64,000 nucleotides of DNA, taken from the NCBI RefSeq assembly GCF_022179445.1, contig NZ_BPQU01000003.1, positions 62,001-126,000 of the forward strand, given 5' to 3'. Below are positions 17,396 to 27,132 of the stretch, in pieces. The position numbers and the translations under genes were made by a program. Numbering within the stretch: the stretch's first letter is position 1; each line of letters starts with the position of its first letter. Origin of the DNA: Methylobacterium mesophilicum. GTDB taxonomy: Bacteria; Pseudomonadota; Alphaproteobacteria; Rhizobiales; Beijerinckiaceae. The notes under the pieces were generated by a model. The model saw nothing but the letters and a program-made list of their open reading frames with translations, ran no database searches and had not been told where the DNA came from.

Positions 17396-18292
17396 ATGGT
17401 CGAACCGATGAACTGGATCTCGGAGGTGGTGCGCCCCCGGATCAAGACCCTGTTCAAGCGCGAGACGCCGGAGAACCTCTGGGTCAAGTGCCCGGATACC
17501 GGCCAGATGGTGTTCCACAAGGAGGTGGAAGCCAATCACTGGGTGATTCCCGGCTCCGAGCATCACCTCAAGATGAGCGCCGCCGCGCGCCTCAAGATGA
17601 TGTTCGACGAGGGCACCTGGATCGACGTGGCGCTCCCCGAGGTCGCCGTCGACCCGCTTAAGTTCCGCGACGAGAAGCGCTACGTCGACCGCCTGAAGGA
17701 GGCCCGGGCCAAGACCGGCCTGCAGGACGCGTTCAAGATCGGCTTCGGCCGGGTCGGCGGCCTGCCCATGACGCTGGCGGCGCAGGAATTCGGCTTCATG
17801 GCGGGATCGCTCGGCATGGCGGCGGGCGAGGCCTTCGTGCGCGGCGCCGAGACCGCCCTGGAGAAGCGTACCCCCTACGTGCTGTTCTCGGCCTCGGGCG
17901 GGGCGCGCATGCAGGAGGGGATCCTGTCGCTGATGCAGATGCCCAGGACCACCGTGGCCGTGCGCCGGCTGAACGCCGCACGCCTGCCCTACATCGTGGT
18001 GCTCACCAACCCGACCACCGGCGGCGTCACAGCTTCCTACGCCATGCTGGGCGACGTGCACCTGGCCGAGCCGGGCGCGCTGATCTGCTTCGCCGGCCCC
18101 CGGGTGATCGAGCAGACCATCCGAGAGAAGCTGCCGGACGGCTTCCAGCGGGCCGAGTATCTGCGCGAGCACGGCATGGTCGATCAGGTGGTCCACCGCC
18201 ACGCCCTGAAGGAGACGATCGCACGGATCTGCGGCCTGCTGACCAACGCCGCGACGCCCGAGGCGCCGGCGCCTGCCCAGGCGGCGGCTTAG
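17396..18292 (+). CDS. accD: Acetyl-CoA carboxylase carboxyltransferase subunit beta
   Basis: A 298-residue beta subunit that, with AccA, transfers the carboxyl group from biotin to acetyl-CoA to make malonyl-CoA. It carries the crotonase-like carboxyltransferase fold with [11 protein letters not shown] and [15 protein letters not shown]. The N-terminus [13 protein letters not shown] and [17 protein letters not shown] are typical, but the four-cysteine zinc ribbon of E. coli AccD is reduced to a single Cys. This loss is common in Rhizobiales homologues, so the protein is expected to work. folC begins eight bases after its stop. Confidence 0.96.
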   Translation: MVEPMNWISEVVRPRIKTLFKRETPENLWVKCPDTGQMVFHKEVEANHWVIPGSEHHLKMSAAARLKMMFDEGTWIDVALPEVAVDPLKFRDEKRYVDRLKEARAKTGLQDAFKIGFGRVGGLPMTLAAQEFGFMAGSLGMAAGEAFVRGAETALEKRTPYVLFSASGGARMQEGILSLMQMPRTTVAVRRLNAARLPYIVVLTNPTTGGVTASYAMLGDVHLAEPGALICFAGPRVIEQTIREKLPDGFQRAEYLREHGMVDQVVHRHALKETIARICGLLTNAATPEAPAPAQAAA

Positions 18293-18300
18293 CCGGCGCC

Positions 18301-19626
18301 ATGGCCTCCTCAGATGCCCTCATGGCGCGATTCCTCGCGCTCCATCCGCGCACCATCGACCTGTCGCTGGGGCGGATCGAGCGCTTGCTGGCCCGGCTGA
18401 ACCACCCGGAGCGGCGCCTGCCGCCGGTGATCCACGTCGCCGGGACCAACGGCAAGGGCTCGACCATCGCATTCATGCGGGCGATCCTGGAGGCCGGGAG
18501 CCTGGCGGCGCATGTCTACACCTCGCCGCACCTGGTCCGGTTCCACGAGCGGATCCGGCTCGGCGGCATCGGCGGCGGCCAGTTCGTGGACGAGGATCGG
18601 CTGGCCGACGCGTTCTCACGCTGCGAGGCCGCCAATGACGGCCAACCGATCACCATGTTCGAGATCACCACGGCGGCCGCCCTGCTGCTGTTCTCGGAGA
18701 GCCCGGCCGACGTGCTGCTGCTCGAGGTCGGGCTGGGCGGCCGGCTCGACGCCACCAACGTCATCGCCCAGCCGGCCTGCGCGGTCGTGACCCCGATCGG
18801 GCGCGACCATGCCGAGTATCTCGGCGACACGGTCGAATCGGTGGCGGCCGAGAAGGCCGGGATCTTCAAGCGCGGCTGCCCGGCTGTGATCGCGGCGCAG
18901 GATTATGCCGAGGCGGACGCCGTACTCTGCCGGCACGCCGAAGCCGTGGGCGCGACACCGATCCGGGTCGGAAACCAGGATTTCTCCGCGCACGACGAGC
19001 GCGGCCGCATGGTCTACCAGGACGAGACCGACCTGTTCGACCTGCCCCGTCCGCGACTCGCCGGGCGCCACCAACTGGTCAACGCCGCCACCGCGATCAC
19101 GGCTCTGCGGGCCGCCGGCTTCGGCGATATCGGCAACGCCGCGTTGGAGCGGGGCCTCACCGAGGTCGATTGGCCCGGCCGTCTGCAGCGGCTCGGTCGT
19201 GGGCGCCTCGCCGCCCAGCTCGACCCCGGCGCCGAGCTTTGGCTCGACGGCGGTCACAACATCGACGGCGGCCGGATCCTCGCCGCCGCCATGGCCGATC
19301 TCGGCGAACGTAGCGACGTGCCGCTGGTGCTGATCGTCGGCCTGCTGAGCACCAAGGACGCTGACGGCTTCCTGCGCAACTTCGTCGGGCTGGCCCGGGC
19401 GCTCATCGCGGTCCCGATCACCACCTCGATGGCGGCGCGGCCGGCGGAGGAGGTGGCGCGCATCGGCGAGGCCGTCGGCCTCTCGACCCGGACCGCCCCG
19501 AGCATCGAGGCCGCCCTGGGTCAAGTGAAGGACATCGCCTTCGAGCAGCCGCCGCGGATCCTGATTTGTGGTTCGCTGTACTTGGCCGGATTGGTGCTCG
19601 CCGCCAACGACACGCCCCCCGTCTGA
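18301..19626 (+). CDS. folC: Folylpolyglutamate synthase / dihydrofolate synthase
   Basis: A 441-residue Mur-ligase-like enzyme that adds glutamate to dihydropteroate and to reduced folates. The ATP-binding loop AGTNGKGS (about residues 47-54) is present, as are YTSPHLVRFHERI, EVGLGGRLDATNV and LDGGHNIDGG. Eight bases separate it from accD, so it belongs to the trpA-accD-folC transcript. No terminator with a T-tract is visible downstream, and the next gene has its own upstream region of about 200 bases. Confidence 0.95.
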   Translation: MASSDALMARFLALHPRTIDLSLGRIERLLARLNHPERRLPPVIHVAGTNGKGSTIAFMRAILEAGSLAAHVYTSPHLVRFHERIRLGGIGGGQFVDEDRLADAFSRCEAANDGQPITMFEITTAAALLLFSESPADVLLLEVGLGGRLDATNVIAQPACAVVTPIGRDHAEYLGDTVESVAAEKAGIFKRGCPAVIAAQDYAEADAVLCRHAEAVGATPIRVGNQDFSAHDERGRMVYQDETDLFDLPRPRLAGRHQLVNAATAITALRAAGFGDIGNAALERGLTEVDWPGRLQRLGRGRLAAQLDPGAELWLDGGHNIDGGRILAAAMADLGERSDVPLVLIVGLLSTKDADGFLRNFVGLARALIAVPITTSMAARPAEEVARIGEAVGLSTRTAPSIEAALGQVKDIAFEQPPRILICGSLYLAGLVLAANDTPPV

Positions 19627-19832
19627 GTCGCTCCGCGCCTTTGTCTTGAGCGCTGGCTTTTTCCGGCGTTTCAGTTAGCGACCCGGTAATGGCCGTCGAT
19701 TCGCCGCATTCGGGGATGCGAATCGCCTCTAAAGGCTACGCTTTCCCCCCGCTGTGGCAGCGAAGCTACATCCTCGTCAGGACCGATCGCCTAGCTTCGG
19801 CGGCGATCGGGCTTGTGCTGGGGATCACAGTA

Positions 19833-20732
19833 ATGAAGACGCTTCTCACCTCTCTCGCGGCGTTCACCGCGCTCACCGCGGCAGCCTCCGCCGCCGACCT
19901 GCCGCGCCGCGCCGCGCCGCCGCCGGTGTTCACCCCCGTCCCGGTGTTCACCTGGACCGGCTTCTATTTCGGTATCAACGCCGGCTACGCGTTCGACGCC
20001 AGCAGCACCGACAGCAACCGCGGCTTCGTGCAGACCGCCGGCAGCCCGGCCGTGCTCGGCGCCAACGGCCTTTCGCCCTATCAGGCGCTGCGTCCGAACG
20101 GCTCCTCGCTGATCTACAACCGCAACAACCGCGAAGGCTTCTCCGGCGGTGGCCAGATCGGCTACAACTACCAGTTCACCCCGGGCTCGGGCGTCGTGAT
20201 CGGCTTCGAGGCCGACGCGCAGTACCTCGATTTCGGTGGCCGTCCGCGCTACGCCACGAACGCCGCCGCCATCAACCCGGGCTTCATCCCGGTCAACGGC
20301 ACCCTGAACACGCTGGACTTCTTCGGCACCGTGCGCGGCCGCCTCGGCTACGCCTTCGACAAGACCCTCGTGTACGCCACCGGCGGTTTCGCTTACGCCA
20401 CGGGCGACCAGGGCACCCAGGGCGTCGCGTTCCAGAACTTCGCTGGCAGCCGCGACAACTTCAAGACCGGCTACACCGTCGGCGGCGGCGCCGAGTTCGC
20501 GCTCCCCACCGACTCGTTCCTGAACTTCTTCCGCTCGTCGGCGGTGACGTTCAAGGTCGAAGGTCTGTACGTCAGCCTGGACCGCAACCGCACTGGCCTG
20601 CCGCTGGTCGGCGCCTCCCTCAACACCGGCGCCGTCCTGCCGGTCTACGCCGTCACCGGCAACACCAGCCGCAACACGAACGACTTCGCCGTCGTCCGCG
20701 CCGGCCTGAACTACAAGTTCGGCTCGTACTAA
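19833..20732 (+). CDS. Omp25/Omp31-like outer-membrane beta-barrel porin family protein
   Basis: A 299-residue exported protein. A signal peptide of about 21 residues (MKTLLTSLAAFTALTAAASA) is followed by a Pro-rich linker. The barrel opens with WTGFYFGINAGYAFD and ends with a Phe/Tyr-rich strand, AVVRAGLNYKFGSY. The WTGFYxGxNxGY motif is characteristic of abundant Rhizobiales surface proteins such as Omp25/Omp31. The start ATG at 19833 has a GGGGA about seven bases before it. Two tandem hairpins follow the stop, the second a strong rho-independent terminator, which fits a highly expressed single gene. Confidence 0.88.
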   Translation: MKTLLTSLAAFTALTAAASAADLPRRAAPPPVFTPVPVFTWTGFYFGINAGYAFDASSTDSNRGFVQTAGSPAVLGANGLSPYQALRPNGSSLIYNRNNREGFSGGGQIGYNYQFTPGSGVVIGFEADAQYLDFGGRPRYATNAAAINPGFIPVNGTLNTLDFFGTVRGRLGYAFDKTLVYATGGFAYATGDQGTQGVAFQNFAGSRDNFKTGYTVGGGAEFALPTDSFLNFFRSSAVTFKVEGLYVSLDRNRTGLPLVGASLNTGAVLPVYAVTGNTSRNTNDFAVVRAGLNYKFGSY

Positions 20733-20745
20733 GATCGAACGCTTG

Positions 20746-20768
20746 GTCCCGGGCGCGAAGCCCGGGAC
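20746..20768. terminator. First hairpin after the porin gene
   Basis: Perfect 9-base arms GTCCCGGGC and GCCCGGGAC with a GCGAA loop start 14 bases after the porin stop codon. There is no T-tract directly after it (TTAAAAT), so it may protect the mRNA 3' end. Confidence 0.45.
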
Positions 20769-20790
20769 TTAAAATCGGGTCTCGAAACAG

Positions 20791-20824
20791 AGAAAGCCCG
20801 GCCTCGCGGCCGGGCTTTCTTTTT
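20791..20824. terminator. Strong rho-independent terminator between porin and trxA
   Basis: Arms AGAAAGCCCGGCC (20791-20803) and GGCCGGGCTTTCT (20808-20820) form a 13-bp perfect stem with a TCGC loop. It is followed by a TTTT run on the plus strand. It ends the porin transcript and may serve trxA from the other side. Confidence 0.85.
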
Positions 20825-20850
20825 GGCGTCACATCGGACGCGTCAGGCGC

Positions 20851-21174
<324 letters not shown>

Positions 21175-21638
21175 AACGTCACCTTTCAGAACCGGCCGCC
21201 GATCGGGCGGCCTCGGACGGGCAGGGGCCCGCGCGGTTCGATCAGACTTGGCGACGGGCCGCCGCGCGGTCAAGCAGTCCACCCGCCGTTGCATGGGGGC
21301 GTCTTCAGGGGCGCATTGCGATAGGCGCTGGCGCATGTCGGGTGGGGGAGGGGCGGGGAAAGGTGCGAGAGAAGACCCTTCCAGCGGATGCCGCCGCGTT
21401 GCAGCTTTCTTCCTCGACACCCCCGCCCCACCGTCATGGCGAGCGTAGCGAAGCAATCCCGGGGCGCTGCGCGATCTTAAGCTGGCGCATCACCGGGTCG
21501 CTTCGCCGTGCTCGCAATGACGGCGTGAAGCGCGCATGATTCGGCCAGAAGCTATCCACAGACACGTCGCCCGCGCGCTGTGGCGAGCCTGGAAACTCGT
21601 CGTTCTCGGGTGCGCTCGCTCACTCGGAAAAGCGCCCG
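21175..21638. other. Intergenic region between addA and trxA with REP-like element
   Basis: 464 bases with no supported gene. It contains the trxA promoter region and an imperfect inverted repeat of the dispersed GCAATGACGG type, listed separately. Confidence 0.5.
21431..21523. repeat. REP-like element, two inverted arms
   Basis: The left arm (21431-21464) reads from CCGTCATGGCGAGCGTAGCG into AAGCAATCCCGGGG. The right arm (21493-21523) reads from CCGGGTCGCTTCG into CTCGCAATGACGG. They are imperfect inverted copies. A single arm of the same type occurs at 45334-45365, which indicates a dispersed repeat family. Confidence 0.6.
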
Positions 21639-24600
21639 TCAGCCCTCGATCCCCGCCCGGTCGAGGGCCGCTCGGATATCGTCCGCACTCAGCGTCCGGA
21701 TCACCGGACCCGAGGTCCAGATCAGCATCGGCCGAATCGTCCGGTCCGGATAGATCTCGCCGAGCAGGCGCGCGTAGAGCGCGATCTGTCCGGCTTCCGC
21801 AGGCGGTAGCGGCGCGTCCTCGGGCGGTGGGCGGCCGGTCTTGAAGTCGGCGATCCGGATCGTGTCGGTCGCGACGGAGAGGCGGTCGACGCGGCCCTGC
21901 ACCACCCGTTCGCCACCGCCGGCTCGCACCCGGCCGGACAGGTTCACCTCGGCCCGGGCGTCGGGTGCGAAGAGCGGGGCGAGGTCCGGATCGTCGATGA
22001 TCCGCAGCACCGAGCGGACGATTCCGGAGGTTGCCGGCCGCGGCAGGCCGGGGGCGCGGGCCCGCACGAAAGCGAGGCCGGCCGCTTCCCGGCGCCCGGT
22101 CTCGACCCGGGGCAGGTGCTGAAGCAGGGAATGGATCAGGATGCCCCGGCGCCGCGCCTGGGCGTCCGCGAGGCGGGGCGGGGGCACCCGAGCACCGTCG
22201 GCCGCCTGCAGGGCTCCGGACGGGTTGAGGACCGGGATCTCGGGTTCCGCCGGTACGGGGCTGCGCAGCCAATCCGGCTCCGGCTTCGTCGCCGCGATCG
22301 GCGACGGCACGTCCGGCGGACGGTGCTGCGTCTCCGCGCCGTCCTGCCACAGCGTCGCGGGTCCGTAGGGCAGCTCCAGGGTCTGCCCGGCGCCGAGGGC
22401 GGCTTCCAGGCCGGCCCGGACCATCCGGCACCACGCGGCCTCGCTCTCGCGCTCGTGGCCCCGGAACGGCGCCACGATCAGCCGGTCGGCGGCCCGGGTC
22501 ATGGCCACGTAGAGAAGGCGGTTGTGCTCCTGGCGCGCCCGGGCGAGCAGTGCCGCGCGGGCCTCGCCGGTGGCGGCGCAATCCTGCGTCTTCCCGCTGG
22601 ACCAGACCGGCGGCAGCATCGCGCGACCGACCGGCAGCGGCAGCAGCGGCGGATCGTTGCGCCCGAGCGGCTCGCAGCCGTCGATCACGACGACGACCGG
22701 CGCCTCCAGGCCCTTGGCCCCGTGCACCGTCATCACCCGGACCTCGTCGCGGCCCGATTCCATGTCGCGCTTGACCGTGTGGCCGGCCTCGGTGCCGACG
22801 TAGCGGGCCAGGAAGCCGCCGAGCGACGGCGCGTCCTCGCCGGTCTCGGCCTGGGCGGCGGCGGCGAGGAAGACGTCGATGGCGTCGCCGGCCTCGCCCC
22901 CGAGCCGGGCGACCAGCTTGGCCCGCCCGCCCTGCGGCCCGAGAAGCCGCGCGTAGAAGCCGAACGGGCCGTGCAGACCCGCCAGGGCGATCCAGTCCGA
23001 GAGCGCAGCGAGCCCGCGGATCGCCGCGGCATCGCCGGCCTCTGCGTGCCGGTCGAGGGAATCCTCCAGGGTCTCGGACAGGTCCCGGCGCGCGGCTAGC
23101 CGGACGAGATCCTCGTCGGTGAGGCCGACCAGCGGCGTCTTGAGCGCGGTGGCGAGCGTCAGGTCGTCGGCCGGCAGCAGGCCAGCGCGCCCGGCGGCCA
23201 CGAGGTCGGCCACCGCGATATGGGCCGAGACCTCCAGCCGGTCCTGGCCGGCGACCGGGACGCCGAGGCCCTTCAGGGACCGGATCACCTCCTCGAAGGC
23301 CGGCCCGCGCTTGCGCACCAGGATCAGCACGTCGCCGGGGCGCCAGACCCGACCGGTGGCGTCGCCCTGGATCGTCCAGGTCCGCACCGCCTGCGCCACA
23401 CGCCGCGCGGTAACGATCGCCGGGGCGCTGGTCTCGGGCGCGTCCACGGGCGCCGTCCAGGCATCCGGCTCCGGGGCCGGCTCGGGCTCGGCGATCGGCC
23501 ACAACTCGACCGCCCCGGGGGCGTCGGGCCGGGCGCTGGCGTGGACGGTCCGGCGGGCAACGTCCTCGAACGACAGGCCCTCGTTGTGCGCGTCGAGGGC
23601 GAACACCGCGTCGACCGCCTGAAGCACCATCCCGGTCGAGCGGAACGACAGGGTCAGCGGCACGTCCTCGAAGGTCAGGCCGGCGGCTCGCGATTCCTGG
23701 ATCCAGGCCGCCCGGGTGAGCGCGAATTCCCGCGGCTCGGCGCCCTGGAAGCCGTAGATCGACTGCTTCGGGTCGCCCACCGCGAACCGGGTCCGGGTCC
23801 CGGCCCGGGCACCCTCGCCGGCGGCGAATTCCTGGGTGATCGCCCGCAGGATCTCCCACTGCTCCGGGTTGGTATCCTGCGCCTCGTCGACCAGCACGTG
23901 GTCGATGCCGCGGTCGAGCTTGTAAAGTACCCACCCGGCCCCGACCCGGGCCAGCAGGTCCAGGGCCTTGTGGATCAGGTCGTCGAAATCGAGCGCGCCG
24001 AGCCGGGCCTTCTGCGCCTCGATCCGGCGGTGGATCTCGGCGGCGAGCTGGAACAGGGCCTGGGTGCGGGCATGCGCCCGTGCGGCGCGCAAGCGATCGA
24101 ACAGCGGTTCCAGCCGATTGCGCTCGGCGATCAGGCACGCCTTCACGTCCGCCGGGACACCCTTGGTGCCGAGGCTGGTATCAGCCTTGGGCTCGTCCTT
24201 TTGGGTGAAGAACACCCCACGGTAGAGATCGAGCGCCTCGGACCGATCGGGCAGATCCTCCGATCGCGCCCGCTCGGCCTCGGCCGCCGCCAGGGCGTCG
24301 GCCAGCTTCTCGTCGTTGGCCTTGCCGGTGCGCAATCCGTCGATCAGCGCCGCCCGGTCCTCGGGTCTGCAGCCTGGGCCGCCGTCCAGGATCGCGGCCT
24401 CGACAGCCTCCGAATTCTCTTCGTCGGCTAGCCCGAGGGCCCCGTGCAATTCTTCGAAGGAACGCTCCATTCGGGCGCGGTCGCCGATCAGACTTCGCGC
24501 TCGCAACGCGGAGCGGATCGCCGCCCGCAGGGTGTCGCCCGTCGCCTCCGGGGTGACCCGCGCCAGCGCCTCACTGAGCGGCGTGTCGCCATTCGACACC

Positions 24601-25127
24601 GCGTCGGCCAGTACGTTGGCCATCTCGATGTCGAAGATCTCTCGCGCTTTGGTCTCGTCGAGCACCACGAACCGGGCCGGCACGTTCGCCTCGAACGGGA
24701 ACATGTGGAGCAGCCGCTCGCACAGGGCGTGCAGAGTCTCGATCTTGAGGCCCCCCGGCGTCTCCACCGCCCGGGCGAACAGCCGCCGCGCCATGCGCAG
24801 CCGCTCCGCGTCGGCCCGCTCGCCGGTCAGCGCCGTGAGCTCCGCCGCAAGCGCGGCGTCGTCCAACGTCACCCAGCGGCCGAGCAGGCGGAACACCCGG
24901 ATCGCCATGTTGGCAGCCGCCGCCTTGGTGAACGTCAGGCACAGGATCCGGCCCGGGGGCGCCCCGTCGAGGAGCAGGCGCACGACGCGGTCGGTGAGGA
25001 CCTTGGTCTTGCCCGCACCGGCATTGGCCGATACCCAGGCCGAGGCGCGGGGATCGGCCGCCCGGCGCTGGTTGGCCTGGGTCAGGTCGTCGACGACGAA
25101 GGGTCGGGGCGCGGGTACGCTGCTCAA
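21639..25127 (-). CDS. addA: Double-strand break repair helicase-nuclease AddA
   Basis: A 1162-residue UvrD/RecB-type helicase fused to a C-terminal nuclease. Helicase motifs include SANAGAGKTKV (Walker A, 36-41), LTFTKAAAANMA, VLVDEAQDTNPEQW and GDPKQSIYGFQGAEP. Near the C-terminus IRIADFKTGRPP carries the D-x-K of the RecB-family nuclease. AddAB degrades DNA ends up to recombination hotspots and loads RecA. The start is a TTG at 25127: upstream codons reach a TAG stop without any other start. addB, which normally precedes addA in alphaproteobacteria, is absent; a divergent minC lies there instead. Confidence 0.94.
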   Translation of the reverse strand: MSSVPAPRPFVVDDLTQANQRRAADPRASAWVSANAGAGKTKVLTDRVVRLLLDGAPPGRILCLTFTKAAAANMAIRVFRLLGRWVTLDDAALAAELTALTGERADAERLRMARRLFARAVETPGGLKIETLHALCERLLHMFPFEANVPARFVVLDETKAREIFDIEMANVLADAVSNGDTPLSEALARVTPEATGDTLRAAIRSALRARSLIGDRARMERSFEELHGALGLADEENSEAVEAAILDGGPGCRPEDRAALIDGLRTGKANDEKLADALAAAEAERARSEDLPDRSEALDLYRGVFFTQKDEPKADTSLGTKGVPADVKACLIAERNRLEPLFDRLRAARAHARTQALFQLAAEIHRRIEAQKARLGALDFDDLIHKALDLLARVGAGWVLYKLDRGIDHVLVDEAQDTNPEQWEILRAITQEFAAGEGARAGTRTRFAVGDPKQSIYGFQGAEPREFALTRAAWIQESRAAGLTFEDVPLTLSFRSTGMVLQAVDAVFALDAHNEGLSFEDVARRTVHASARPDAPGAVELWPIAEPEPAPEPDAWTAPVDAPETSAPAIVTARRVAQAVRTWTIQGDATGRVWRPGDVLILVRKRGPAFEEVIRSLKGLGVPVAGQDRLEVSAHIAVADLVAAGRAGLLPADDLTLATALKTPLVGLTDEDLVRLAARRDLSETLEDSLDRHAEAGDAAAIRGLAALSDWIALAGLHGPFGFYARLLGPQGGRAKLVARLGGEAGDAIDVFLAAAAQAETGEDAPSLGGFLARYVGTEAGHTVKRDMESGRDEVRVMTVHGAKGLEAPVVVVIDGCEPLGRNDPPLLPLPVGRAMLPPVWSSGKTQDCAATGEARAALLARARQEHNRLLYVAMTRAADRLIVAPFRGHERESEAAWCRMVRAGLEAALGAGQTLELPYGPATLWQDGAETQHRPPDVPSPIAATKPEPDWLRSPVPAEPEIPVLNPSGALQAADGARVPPPRLADAQARRRGILIHSLLQHLPRVETGRREAAGLAFVRARAPGLPRPATSGIVRSVLRIIDDPDLAPLFAPDARAEVNLSGRVRAGGGERVVQGRVDRLSVATDTIRIADFKTGRPPPEDAPLPPAEAGQIALYARLLGEIYPDRTIRPMLIWTSGPVIRTLSADDIRAALDRAGIEG

Positions 25128-25283
25128 GGTCTCGTCCGGATCGGCTGTCGGACCTCTCTACAACAGAAACGCCCCTGCGGGCCGAGCAAGGCGTCACACG
25201 AGGCGTTGCGGGATTGCCCCCGGCGCGGTCGCACCGCATGGATGCAGCAACCCGCCACCCGCCACGCGACACCGAAAACGCCC

Positions 25284-25997
25284 GTGACCCAGCCGACATC
25301 CGAGCCGGCGCGCCCGCCGATCCGCTTCCGCGGCCGCTCCTTCATGGCCACCGTTCTCGCCCCCGTGCCGCCCGTGGCCGAGTGGCTCGGCGACCTCGAC
25401 GCCCTGAACCGCCGCGCGCCAAACTTCTTCGCCGGCCGGCCGGTGATCCTCGACCTCGCCGGCCTGCGGCTCACCCGGGAGGACCTCGATGGCCTGCTCG
25501 CCGAACTCGCCGCCCGCCGGATCGCGATCCTGGGCATCGAAGGCGCGCCGCCCGCGATCCTCACCCCCGAACTGCCGCCGGCCCTGTCGGGTGGCCGCCC
25601 CGCCGGCGAGGTCGCCACCCCGGGCGAGGATGCACCCGCCGAGCCGGCCGCCAAGGAGATCGCCCGGTCGCTGATCCTGGATGCGCCGGTGCGCTCGGGC
25701 CAGACCGTGCTGCATCTCGAAGGCGACGTGACTGTGCTCGGCGCCGTGGCCTCGGGGGCCGAGGTGATCGCGGGCGGGTCGATCCACGTCTACGGCGCCC
25801 TGCGCGGCCGCGCGGTCGCGGGCGCCGCCGGCAATCCAAGCGCACGGATCTGGTGCCGTCGATTCGAGCCGGAACTGGTGGCGATCGACGGCCTCTACCG
25901 CGCGGCCGACGACCTCGACCCGACCTTCCAGGGGCAGGCCGTGGAGGTGCGGCTCGTGGAGGACGCGATCAAGCTCAGTCTGTTCGAGCGCGGGTAA
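25284..25997 (+). CDS. minC: Septum site-determining protein MinC, first paralogue
   Basis: About 237 residues with both MinC domains. The N-terminal FtsZ-inhibiting domain begins PPIRFRGRSFMATVL. The C-terminal beta-helix has APVRSGQTVLHLEGDVTVLG and GGSIHVYGALRGRAVAGA. The RSGQ motif that contacts MinD is intact. The start is uncertain: GTG 25284 gives an N-terminus that aligns with the second minC, while an ATG at 25242 would add 14 residues; neither has a clear Shine-Dalgarno. The gene is divergent from addA and lies 376 bases before a second, closely related minC. A complete paralogue rather than a fragment. Confidence 0.85.
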   Translation: MTQPTSEPARPPIRFRGRSFMATVLAPVPPVAEWLGDLDALNRRAPNFFAGRPVILDLAGLRLTREDLDGLLAELAARRIAILGIEGAPPAILTPELPPALSGGRPAGEVATPGEDAPAEPAAKEIARSLILDAPVRSGQTVLHLEGDVTVLGAVASGAEVIAGGSIHVYGALRGRAVAGAAGNPSARIWCRRFEPELVAIDGLYRAADDLDPTFQGQAVEVRLVEDAIKLSLFERG

Positions 25998-26373
25998 GGA
26001 AGCGGCTTACCATCTTCCCGGGCGCCCGCCCGACGAACGGTTGGAATCCATTTCCCTGCCGGATGGTCTGACGCCGGACTATTCGAAGATTTGACGGTTC
26101 GATCGCAAACGCGAGGCCTGAAACAGCGCCGCGAGAAAAACCTTTTTTCTGTCGATGTTTAAGAAGAATCGGCCGGACCCGTCAGGCGCTTGCGTGTCGA
26201 CGGCCGGGACGCAAACGGTGAGGTGCGGAGTGTCCCCGATGACGGGGTCCAAGGACCGCACAGATCCGCCGATACCAGGATCCCGGCAGAATTTGCCGAC
26301 CGGATCCAAAACTTAACCCTTCGGTAACCATGCCAGCCGTCAATGGTCCGGTAAGGACTCTTAACGGGCCGAC
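25998..26373. other. Intergenic region between the two minC genes
   Basis: 376 bases without a convincing gene. It includes an AT-richer patch near 26135-26175 and the direct upstream region of the minC-minD-minE operon, which probably holds that operon's promoter. Confidence 0.45.
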
Positions 26374-27102
26374 ATGAGCGAAACCCTCCCCGAGCCGATC
26401 GACGACCCGCAGACCGCCCCCGCGGCGGCTCCTGCGCCCCGGCCGCTCAGCCTTCGCGGGCGGGCGTTCAAGGGCCTCGCCCTCACCCCCGAGCCGCCGC
26501 TTCCCGAGTGGCTCGCGGGCCTCGATGCGGCGCTGAAGCGCTCGCCGACCCTGCTGAAAGGCCGGGCCGTCATCCTGGATTGCGCCCAGTTCAAGCCCGA
26601 GCCGGACGCGCTCGAAACGTTAATGAACGAACTCAAGGCCCGCGGCATCACGGTCCTGGGGATCGAAGGGATCGACGCCGTCGCGGCCGGATTTCCACCG
26701 CTGCTGGTGCAGGGGCGTCCGTCGGACACGGTCGAGATGCCGTCGGCGCCCGCCGAGCCGGAGCCGCAGGTGGTCACCTCGATCACCGTGGAGGGCTCGG
26801 TCCGCTCCGGTCAGAGCGTGATCAACCCGACCGGCGACGTCACCGTGATGGGGTCGGTCTCCTCAGGGGCCGAGATCCTCGCCGGCGGTTCGATCCACGT
26901 CTACGGCGCTCTGCGCGGTCGCGCGATCGCCGGTGCCGCGCGCAACCCGCGCGCACGAATCTACTGCCGCAAGTTCGAGCCCGAGTTGCTGGGGATCGAC
27001 CGCCTCGTGCGGACGGCGGAGGACATGGGCACGGCCCTGCGCGGCAAGGCCGCCCAGGTCTGGCTCGATGGCGGCAACATCCGAATGGCAAGCTTAGACT
27101 AA
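26374..27102 (+). CDS. minC: Septum site-determining protein MinC, second paralogue (minCDE operon)
   Basis: A 242-residue MinC that, with MinD, blocks FtsZ ring assembly away from midcell. The N-terminal domain begins LSLRGRAFKGLAL and contains the LPEWLAGLDAAL segment. The C-terminal beta-helix has GSVRSGQSVINPTGDVTVMG and GGSIHVYGALRGRAIAGAARN, followed by IYCRKFEPELL. It is highly similar in this part to the upstream paralogue. minD starts 30 bases downstream, so this copy is the canonical operon member. ATG 26374 was chosen as the first start in frame. Confidence 0.94.
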   Translation: MSETLPEPIDDPQTAPAAAPAPRPLSLRGRAFKGLALTPEPPLPEWLAGLDAALKRSPTLLKGRAVILDCAQFKPEPDALETLMNELKARGITVLGIEGIDAVAAGFPPLLVQGRPSDTVEMPSAPAEPEPQVVTSITVEGSVRSGQSVINPTGDVTVMGSVSSGAEILAGGSIHVYGALRGRAIAGAARNPRARIYCRKFEPELLGIDRLVRTAEDMGTALRGKAAQVWLDGGNIRMASLD

Positions 27103-27132
27103 TCCAAGCTTAGAAATCAGGGAGATCCACGC

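Noticed and set aside
26227..26250. Short palindrome with CCCCG and CGGGG arms between the two minC genes
   Set aside because: The arms are only about five to seven bases of GC-rich sequence and are expected by chance at this composition.
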